Assembly: GCF_907164905.1 (NCBI RefSeq)
Contig: NZ_CAJRAF010000002.1
Span: forward strand, 3,286,001-3,350,000
DNA: 64,000 nucleotides
Reading direction: 5' to 3'
Source: Dyadobacter sp. CECT 9275
Lineage (GTDB): Bacteria; Bacteroidota; Bacteroidia; Cytophagales; Spirosomataceae
Made by a program: the position numbers and the translations under genes. Numbering within the stretch: position 1 is the stretch's first letter; every line of letters starts with the position of its first letter. The notes below the pieces were generated by a model that worked only from the letters and a program-made list of their open reading frames with translations, did not search any database and was not told the origin of the DNA. Below, in pieces: positions 8,356 through 15,084 of this stretch.

Positions 8356-10752
8356 TTAAAACTTAAAGTTATAGGTTACAGAAGGGATCATGCTGCCGAT
8401 CACAGAATAGCGTACCGCCTCTGTTTTCAGTGCATTATCTTCATTTACACGGGTATATACCGAAAAGGGATTCCTCCTGTTGTAAACATTATAGACCGAG
8501 AATACCCATTCTCCTTCACCGGTTTTGAACAACTTCCGTTTGGACTTCAGCGTAGCGGCCAAGTCGAGGCGATGGTATGCCGGTATCCTGCTGTTATTTC
8601 TTTTGCCTTCATAATTGTTACCCAGTGCCCAGCCCTGAATTTCGTAACGGTTGGTAGCAAAAGTAGCCGGGGTACCGGAAGCAATTGTAAAGTTCGCAGA
8701 GAGTGTCAGCCGTTTTCTCAGTTCATAAATGGCCACGGATGTGAAATTGTGGGGCTTGTCAAACCTGGCTGGAAACCAGTCGTCATTATTAACGGTTTCC
8801 ACTTGTCTCTCGGTTCTTGACAAGGTATAACTTACCCAGCCCGTCAGCTTACCTTTGTTCTTTTTAAGGTAAAATTCCGCACCATATGCTCTTCCTTTGC
8901 CAAACAGCAGGTCACCTGTAAAATACTGGTTCAGCAGCAGGTCTGAGCCCGGCACATAGTCAATCTGGTTATACAGCTTTTTGTAGTACACTTCCACAGA
9001 AGCCTCGTAGGTATTATCTTTGAAATTCTGAAACCAGCCCAAAGCCACCTGATCGGCCATCTCGGGTTTAATAATGGGCGAACTCAGCGTCCATACGTCC
9101 AGCGGGGAACTTGCTGCCGTATTGGAGAGCAAATGCAGGTACTGCGCCGTACGGTTATAACTTGCCTTGATGGAAGTAGTAGCATTCAGCCCGATATTCA
9201 GAGAAGCGCGTGGCTCCCAGTTGCCGTATGACTTGATCACATCGCCTTTACCATATTCTTTTCCAGGAAGCACAGGCAGTTTCCGCTGTCCTTTCACTTC
9301 TTCGATATAATCATATTCGGTACCTGGTCCCAGGCTGCGGAAATAACTGTAACGGATACCATATTGCAAGGATATTTTGTCCCCGAATTTTTGCTCGTTA
9401 CCAATATAAAGCGCTGATTCATCAGCATACTTCGGATCAAGACTAATATCGGTTGTTTCTCCTTCGGAAATGGCTATAGCCTTGCCCGGACGGGAATCAT
9501 ACCGGATATATTGTCCGCCAAAAGTAAGCTGGTTGTTCGGTGTGATGTAATAGGTGAAATCGGGCTTGATACTCTTGCTGATGATCTTAGATTTCCAGTC
9601 AAATTTATCCCTGGCATTATCATCATTCACATTCTGGCCCAGAGAGTAGTCGTAATTACTATAGTAGCCAGTCAGGTTCATGAATAATTTGTTGGAAAAA
9701 ATGTGATTCCAGCGCCCAGTGGCAGTAGCATTGCCCCAGCCAAAGGCGAAGTCGCCTCCACCGAAAACATCTTTACCAAAGTATCCTGATGCGAAAAAGG
9801 TATCTTTTTCTCCCAGCCGGTAATTCACTTTGGCCGTGAGATCATAAAAATTGAATTTGGAATCGCGCAGGTCTTTATTCAGAAACGGCTTGGCCAGAAT
9901 GTCGATGTACGAACGCCGCGCGGCTACGATGAACGACCCTTTTCCTGCAGCAAAAGGCTGTTCATAAGTAAGGCGTGAGAATATGGAACCTATCCCACCA
10001 TTGATTTCACGTTTTTTGGCATTCCCCTCTTTCATCCTGACATCCAGAATAGAGGATATCCTTCCGCCATACTGCGCCGGGATCCCGCCCTTGATCAGTT
10101 TCACGTCCTTCACCGCGTCGGGGTTAAAAACCGAGAAAAAACCAAAAAGGTGAGAGGAATTATAAACCGGTGCCTCATCCAGCAGCACCAGGTTCTGAGA
10201 GATATCCCCGCCACGAACGTTAAATCCGGAGGCTCCCTCTCCCACGGTGGTCACACCCGGTAAAAGCTGGATGCTCCTGATCAGGTCCACCTCACCAAGC
10301 AGCGCTGGCATCTTTTTGATGGTTTTCATTTCCACTTTATTCACCGACATCTCAATGCTGCGGACATTCTCATCTTCCTTCTGGGTGGAGATCGTCACCT
10401 CTTGTAGCTGATTACTTTCATCGGCCATTTCGATATTCACCGTCTGGTCTGTGGACAGGTTTACCTCTTTGATTATCTTTTGATATCCAATGTAACTGTA
10501 AACCACATTGTACTGGCCTGCCGGAAGTGTGAGGGAATAAAATCCGTAGGTATTGGTGGTCACGCCCGTTTCCGTCTCGCGGACATACACCGAAACACCA
10601 ATGAGGCCTTCTCCGTTTGCAAGGTCTTTTACAAACCCGCTGATCGTCTGTTTGGTCTGGGCATCTGCGGTAAGGCTCATGATCATCATCAAAGCCAGCA
10701 TCAATGCTCCTTTTAACTTTTCATTTTTCATGCTAAAAAAATTTTTTTTCAT
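8356..10752 (-). CDS. TonB-dependent receptor with carboxypeptidase-like N-terminal domain
   Basis: The frame opens at 10788, but the signal peptide is preceded by ATGs at 10752 and 10731; the start is therefore approximate. After cleavage near ADAQ comes a CarboxypepD_reg-like Ig domain (ISGFVKDLANGEGLIGVSVYV), a plug domain (PALLGEVDLIRSIQLLPGV, GFNVRGGD) and a beta-barrel of about 550 residues ending in an aromatic residue (TYNFKF), as expected for an outer-membrane barrel. The plug has the FhuA/FecA-type layout without the SusC STN extension. It imports an unknown ligand using TonB energy. DUF4249 is encoded directly downstream. Confidence 0.93.
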   Translation of the reverse strand: MKKNFFSMKNEKLKGALMLALMMIMSLTADAQTKQTISGFVKDLANGEGLIGVSVYVRETETGVTTNTYGFYSLTLPAGQYNVVYSYIGYQKIIKEVNLSTDQTVNIEMADESNQLQEVTISTQKEDENVRSIEMSVNKVEMKTIKKMPALLGEVDLIRSIQLLPGVTTVGEGASGFNVRGGDISQNLVLLDEAPVYNSSHLFGFFSVFNPDAVKDVKLIKGGIPAQYGGRISSILDVRMKEGNAKKREINGGIGSIFSRLTYEQPFAAGKGSFIVAARRSYIDILAKPFLNKDLRDSKFNFYDLTAKVNYRLGEKDTFFASGYFGKDVFGGGDFAFGWGNATATGRWNHIFSNKLFMNLTGYYSNYDYSLGQNVNDDNARDKFDWKSKIISKSIKPDFTYYITPNNQLTFGGQYIRYDSRPGKAIAISEGETTDISLDPKYADESALYIGNEQKFGDKISLQYGIRYSYFRSLGPGTEYDYIEEVKGQRKLPVLPGKEYGKGDVIKSYGNWEPRASLNIGLNATTSIKASYNRTAQYLHLLSNTAASSPLDVWTLSSPIIKPEMADQVALGWFQNFKDNTYEASVEVYYKKLYNQIDYVPGSDLLLNQYFTGDLLFGKGRAYGAEFYLKKNKGKLTGWVSYTLSRTERQVETVNNDDWFPARFDKPHNFTSVAIYELRKRLTLSANFTIASGTPATFATNRYEIQGWALGNNYEGKRNNSRIPAYHRLDLAATLKSKRKLFKTGEGEWVFSVYNVYNRRNPFSVYTRVNEDNALKTEAVRYSVIGSMIPSVTYNFKF

Positions 10753-10987
10753 CTGTACTATGTGTGGTGTTGGTATATCCGTTAGCAACTCGTTTAACGA
10801 CTGTCTGACAACTCAGCCGACGTTTACCCTTATGTGTTTTCAGAAATATTGTAAAACCAATATTAAACAGCTGTACAAAACAAGCAATTACGCACCAAAT
10901 CCTGTACAAAAAAGTGACGAACCTCTGTAAAACAGGAATGAATGGAATGAACGAATACGGGAACGTAATATCCGGAGTAGTACTTTT

Positions 10988-11479
10988 TTATGAAAGTTTC
11001 ATAACCTCCCCGTCGTCCGTGCATGTGGACAACAACTCTGCACTGGTTTTTTTGAAAAGAGGGTGTAAAAAATCAGAGGCAATTTCGGAAAGAGGAACCA
11101 AAGTAAAGCGCCTTTCATGAAGCCTGGGATGAGGTACCGTCAGCCGCGCGCCTGCCAGCACAAAGTCGTTATAATACAGTATGTCAATGTCTATAACCCG
11201 TGCGCCCCATTTTTCATACCGAATCCTGCCCAGCTCGTGCTCTGCTTCCAGTACAATCCGGAGTACCTCTTCCGGCTGCAATGCTGTATTTACCTCCAGT
11301 ACCTGGTTCATAAAAGCAGGCTGGTCCGTTACACCCCAGGGAGAGGTCTCATAAACCGATGATGCCCGGACAATCTCGCCCACACGTTTTCCGATGAGCA
11401 GCCGGGCGGCCTGCAGCACCTGGGAACGTTCGCCCAGATTGGATCCCAGCAAAAGATATACCGAATTTGAGCGAGCCAT
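10988..11479 (-). CDS. folK: 2-amino-4-hydroxy-6-hydroxymethyldihydropteridine pyrophosphokinase
   Basis: 163 residues, normal for HPPK. The start YLLLGSNLGER is the family hallmark, followed by YETSPWG and the signature RYEKWGARVIDIDILYY, which contains the two Asp residues that bind magnesium. The enzyme transfers pyrophosphate from ATP to the pterin in folate synthesis in the cytoplasm. It is encoded downstream of rpmB with a terminator between them, so it may have its own promoter. No other folate gene is in the window. Confidence 0.96.
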   Translation of the reverse strand: MARSNSVYLLLGSNLGERSQVLQAARLLIGKRVGEIVRASSVYETSPWGVTDQPAFMNQVLEVNTALQPEEVLRIVLEAEHELGRIRYEKWGARVIDIDILYYNDFVLAGARLTVPHPRLHERRFTLVPLSEIASDFLHPLFKKTSAELLSTCTDDGEVMKLS

Positions 11480-11519
11480 AAAGTTTTAACCTGATGAGAC
11501 CTGGAAGAAGCAAGCAAAA

Positions 11520-11550
11520 AAAGGGACCACCCAAACCGGGAAGTCCCTTT
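11520..11550 (-). terminator. Terminator downstream of rpmB
   Basis: Arms aaagggac (11520-11527) and gtcccttt (11543-11550), with a further ccc/ggg pairing inside. Read on the minus strand it ends in a T7 run. It begins about 20 bases past the rpmB stop. Confidence 0.8.
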
Positions 11551-11570
11551 CCAATAAATTCGTAAATTTC

Positions 11571-11810
11571 TTAGAATGTAAGCGTGCCTTTGTCGTATGC
11601 TTTCTGAATAGTAGCTTCGATACCATTCTTGTTGATTGTACGAAGTGCAGAAGCAGCTACTCTTAACGTAACCCATTCTCCGGTTGAAGGAAGGAAGAAA
11701 CGTTTCTTTTGCAAATTCGGGAAGAATTTACGTTTTACTTTATTGTTAGCGTGAGAAACATTATTTCCAACGCGTGTTCTTTTTCCAGTAATTTGACAAA
11801 CCTTAGCCAT
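11571..11810 (-). CDS. rpmB: Ribosomal protein bL28
   Basis: The open frame reaches 11921, but the family start is MAKVCQITGKR at 11808-11810, giving 79 residues, the usual length for bL28 of this group. The protein binds 23S rRNA in the large subunit. Typical features are the N-terminal CQITGKR, the basic middle part and LRVAASALRTINKNG near the end. In many Bacteroidota rpmB is followed by rpmG; here the gene is single, with its own promoter and terminator. Confidence 0.97.
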   Translation of the reverse strand: MAKVCQITGKRTRVGNNVSHANNKVKRKFFPNLQKKRFFLPSTGEWVTLRVAASALRTINKNGIEATIQKAYDKGTLTF

Positions 11811-11838
11811 GACCTTACAATTTTTCCAAATGAGGGTG

Positions 11839-11870
11839 CAAAGATGCGTAATTATTTTTTTATGAGCAAA
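11839..11870 (-). promoter_or_regulatory. Bacteroidota-type promoter of rpmB
   Basis: On the minus strand a TTTG (complement of 11867-11870) is followed after 20 bases by CATCTTTG (complement of 11839-11846), one base off the TAnnTTTG consensus. It places the transcript start roughly 20-25 bases upstream of the rpmB ATG. Confidence 0.65.
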
Positions 11871-11914
11871 TAAGCGTAAAATATATTTTAAAATTTTGTT
11901 ACAAAACACCCTGT

Positions 11915-12601
11915 TCACCACCGCATCCGGAACCCTACGCCGTGAATATTATCAATTTTGATGGCCGGGTCAGCGGATAAATATTTGCGCAACCTTGAAA
12001 TGAACACGTCCAGGCTCCTGCCCATGAAATAATCGTCATCACCCCAGATCGCCTTCAGCAGGTCATCGCGGCGGATCACCTGGCCGGGGCGGTCGGACAG
12101 ATATTTCAGTACCTCCGCCTCCCTGAAGGTCAGATTTTGCAGCACCCCATTCCCCGACAAGGTAAGTTTTTGAAAATCAAAATCGTAAATTCCCACTTTC
12201 CCCGGCTCAATCTTTGACGCCGCAGGGGTGGCAGAGGTACTTCTCCTCAAAAAAACCTCGATCCGTAGCCTCAGTTCCTCAATACTGAAGGGTTTGGTAA
12301 TGTAATCGTCACCCCCAAGTTTGAGTCCTTTGATCTTATCCTCCTGCAGTGAGCGCGCCGTCAGGAACAGAATGGGTACCAGCGCATCCTGTTTCCGGAT
12401 CTGTTCAGCCAGGGTAAAACCGTCCATTTTGGGCAGCATAATATCCAGCACACAGATATCAAAATGCTCTTTCCCAAATAATTCCAGGGCTTCGGCACCG
12501 TCTGCGGCATGAATGATGTCGTAATCAAATTGTTCCAGATTATCTTTGGTAGCGAAAGCGAGGTTAGGATCATCCTCAACGTATAATATTTTCTTTTTCA
12601 A
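11915..12601 (-). CDS. OmpR/PhoB-family response regulator
   Basis: 228 residues: a receiver domain with Asp10/Asp11 in YVEDD, the phosphoacceptor Asp53 in VLDIMLPKMDG and the conserved Lys in GGDDYITKPF, then a winged-helix DNA-binding domain (LTFREAEVLKYL, GRSLDVFISRLRKYL). It acts as a phosphorylation-dependent transcription factor. The kinase gene lies 38 bases upstream on the same strand, so the two form a two-component operon. Targets cannot be read from the window. Confidence 0.94.
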   Translation of the reverse strand: MKKKILYVEDDPNLAFATKDNLEQFDYDIIHAADGAEALELFGKEHFDICVLDIMLPKMDGFTLAEQIRKQDALVPILFLTARSLQEDKIKGLKLGGDDYITKPFSIEELRLRIEVFLRRSTSATPAASKIEPGKVGIYDFDFQKLTLSGNGVLQNLTFREAEVLKYLSDRPGQVIRRDDLLKAIWGDDDYFMGRSLDVFISRLRKYLSADPAIKIDNIHGVGFRMRW

Positions 12602-12639
12602 GTTTGTCCGGTTTTAAAGCGAATGTATGTGTTATCTGT

Positions 12640-13911
12640 TTACTTAAAACTTCTGCCCCGGTCTGCTTTTCCCTGCGGGATACGTATCTTAAAGCTGCTT
12701 CCCTTTCCCAGAGCGCTGTCCAGGGTCAGTTTCCAGTGATGCGCCAGGATGATCTGCTTCACATAACTCAGGCCAATACCGAATCCTTTGACATTGTGCA
12801 CGTCGCCATAAGGTATCCTGAAAAACTGGTTAAATATTTTTTTCTGGTATTCGGGGGCTATACCAATACCTTCGTCCTGCACGCACACCACTAGCGCACG
12901 GCCCTCATTGCTGGTTCTGACGATCACATGCGGGATATCTTCCGAGTATTTCAGGGCATTATCGATCAGGTTGTTCATCATACAGCGAAAGTGGAACGGA
13001 TCCGCTTCAATAAACGGGTCGCTCGTTTCGCTGGTGAAGTTCACCTTCTCGTCGTAAGGCAACAGTACCGAACGAATCACTTCGTCCACATCAAACCATT
13101 CCTTTTGCAGATGTAAGGCATTTTGTTCGGCCTTTGCGGTGGAAAGTACCATTTCTACCTGCCCCTGCAGCCGCCTGATCTCTTCCTGAACAATACTTAC
13201 ATACCGGCTGTGCCTTTCGGGCTGGCTGGTAATGATGTCCGAATTCAGCACGTCGGCGGCAATTCTGATGGTTGAAATGGGCGTCTGTAGTTCGTGCGTC
13301 ATGTTATTCACAAAATCCTTTTGCACTTCCGACAGCTGTTTCTGGCGGAGTATTACAAAAAGTGCGTAGGCAAAAAGCGATACCGCCACCAGTACCAGCG
13401 CCGACGACCCGATGGCGTTGTTGATACTTCCGGCAAAATAGGCCTCCTGCTCGGGAAATCTTACGCCGAAGTAATAGGGATACTTGTCGGTTTTGATCCA
13501 GTCGGAGGTCGGGGCGGAGGTTTTGTCATTATTTTTGGTACTTAACGACATCCCGTACCGCATCCTGTTGGTGGTACAGTCATAAATTCCGATCTCAAAA
13601 TCAGTGATAAGGTTGTGTTTCTGGAAGCTCTCCTTGATGAAATGTTCGAGTAACTCGGGCTGTGTGGTGGAGTTGGTGTTCACCAGAAAATATTCCGGGG
13701 AAAGCTGTTCAACCGGGTTCACTGTCTGCATCACGCCATTCACTTTTGCCAGCTGGCCTGCCACATCCTGCAATGCAACATGGGCGTTCTGGTTAAACTG
13801 CCTGCGACGTAGTTCAAGCGCCTGCTTCACCCAGAATATCTGTGTGATCACCACGCCGATAATCAGCAGGGCAGAGAAAACGGTAAGCCATTGAATGGTT
13901 CTGCGGGGCAT
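12640..13911 (-). CDS. Two-component sensor histidine kinase (HisKA)
   Basis: 423 residues. Two membrane helices at about 8-28 and 168-188 flank a periplasmic sensor domain of about 140 residues. No HAMP domain is obvious. His206 in MTHELQTPISTIR is the phosphoacceptor. The HATPase_c domain has NLIDNALKYS, DEGIGI and GFGIGLSYVK. It should phosphorylate the OmpR-type regulator encoded directly downstream. The ligand of the periplasmic domain is unknown. The upstream neighbour is divergent. Confidence 0.93.
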   Translation of the reverse strand: MPRRTIQWLTVFSALLIIGVVITQIFWVKQALELRRRQFNQNAHVALQDVAGQLAKVNGVMQTVNPVEQLSPEYFLVNTNSTTQPELLEHFIKESFQKHNLITDFEIGIYDCTTNRMRYGMSLSTKNNDKTSAPTSDWIKTDKYPYYFGVRFPEQEAYFAGSINNAIGSSALVLVAVSLFAYALFVILRQKQLSEVQKDFVNNMTHELQTPISTIRIAADVLNSDIITSQPERHSRYVSIVQEEIRRLQGQVEMVLSTAKAEQNALHLQKEWFDVDEVIRSVLLPYDEKVNFTSETSDPFIEADPFHFRCMMNNLIDNALKYSEDIPHVIVRTSNEGRALVVCVQDEGIGIAPEYQKKIFNQFFRIPYGDVHNVKGFGIGLSYVKQIILAHHWKLTLDSALGKGSSFKIRIPQGKADRGRSFK

Positions 13912-14094
13912 TAAAAACGCAATTTTATTTAGGTAAAGTTAACCGTTTTTATTTTCCGGGACTGCAGCGTGGTTTTTGATCAACAGATACTACGCTCCGT
14001 CGGCAATATTATTCTCCTTTAGTACACTTAAATTTATTAGACAAAAAGATTTTTTTCTGCCATATTTATATCGCCCTTATTACTCAGCCCTTAT

Positions 14095-15075
14095 ATGAAA
14101 AATTTCTTCCTGTTCTTTTCCACGGCTCTTTTCGTCTGGGCCTGCAGTACCGTTCCCGATCCCGCTTCCAAGGTATACTATATCACCGAAACCACCACGA
14201 CACGCCAGCCATCCGGAATTTGTGCTTTCAGATACAAAATTACCAATTCCTATTCCAGGCTCGACAACCAGAGTCAGCAGAATGCCGTAAGGGCAGCTTT
14301 TGATCTCTGGCAAAAAGGAAACCCTAACCTGCTGTTCCTGCAAAAGCAAGATGGCCTTACTACAGAAATCGCCATCCGGTTTGCCGAGCCCTCCGAAATA
14401 CCACAGGGCACCCAGAAAGCGCCGATCGGCTTGGTCCGCGGAAATATCCCGACCATCTCAGCACTGAAAGTGGACAACAATAATTATACCATCTTACTGG
14501 ATGCCAGTTTCCCTTGGGATACGCATGCCATTACCCGGGCGCTTTCGTTCCACATCGGAAAATTTCTGGGCCTGGAAATTTCTCCGGAAAACGGCTCCAT
14601 GATGAACCCTGTCTACCTGAAGGAAACCATCCGGTTGTCCGATGCCGACTCTGTCAAAATTAACGCGTTGTACAGCCTGCCATGTACCAGTGGCTGTAAC
14701 AATTTTCTTCCGCTGTCCTTACCGGTAAATGATATCATCACCAAAAGTATCCGATTAGACAAACAGGGGAAAATAGCCATCAGCGCATCGGGGCGTATGG
14801 TCATTGGTTTCTGGCTCGGATGGAGCACGCCAGCGGGTCTGGAAAATGGCCTTTTCAGCGTTCCCATCGGTGATTACAGCCTCGACAGATCCATCAACCA
14901 CGCCGCGCTCATCTACAGAATCAACAATGAAACGAAATGGAGATATTGCGGCACGGCCTGTGAATTCTCAACAGATGGGGTGAGCCAATGCATTGATGTC
15001 ACACTGGCTATCAACGACAACAAACCGAGCGACAACGACGGCGCTTACGATGTTACCGTTAATTACAAACCCTGA
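14095..15075 (+). CDS. Matrixin-fold lipoprotein with a degenerate zinc site and a PA-IL-like C-terminal domain
   Basis: 326 residues with a signal peptide ending in a likely lipobox (LFVWAC). Residues 60-190 follow the matrixin metalloprotease plan: a helix with AVRAAFDLWQ, strands, then SFHIGKFLGLEIS and the Met-turn SMMNP. The zinc motif HExxHxxGxxH would occupy 152-162, but the positions read F152, H153, K156 and I162; only Gly159 remains, so catalysis is not expected. Residues 225-326 resemble the calcium-dependent PA-IL (LecA) galactose-binding fold: GKIAISASGRMVIGFWLGW, HAALIYRI, then NDNKPSDNDGAYDVTV. It probably acts as a binding or regulatory subunit. It lies 9 bases upstream of the CHAT protease gene, so the two are almost certainly co-transcribed. 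Confidence 0.75.
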   Translation: MKNFFLFFSTALFVWACSTVPDPASKVYYITETTTTRQPSGICAFRYKITNSYSRLDNQSQQNAVRAAFDLWQKGNPNLLFLQKQDGLTTEIAIRFAEPSEIPQGTQKAPIGLVRGNIPTISALKVDNNNYTILLDASFPWDTHAITRALSFHIGKFLGLEISPENGSMMNPVYLKETIRLSDADSVKINALYSLPCTSGCNNFLPLSLPVNDIITKSIRLDKQGKIAISASGRMVIGFWLGWSTPAGLENGLFSVPIGDYSLDRSINHAALIYRINNETKWRYCGTACEFSTDGVSQCIDVTLAINDNKPSDNDGAYDVTVNYKP

Positions 15076-15084
15076 GTTTCCGGC

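Noticed and set aside
11811..11921. N-terminal extension of rpmB
   Set aside because: The frame stays open upstream, but bL28 begins at MAKVCQ, the promoter of rpmB overlaps the extension, and the extension's sequence is not ribosomal.
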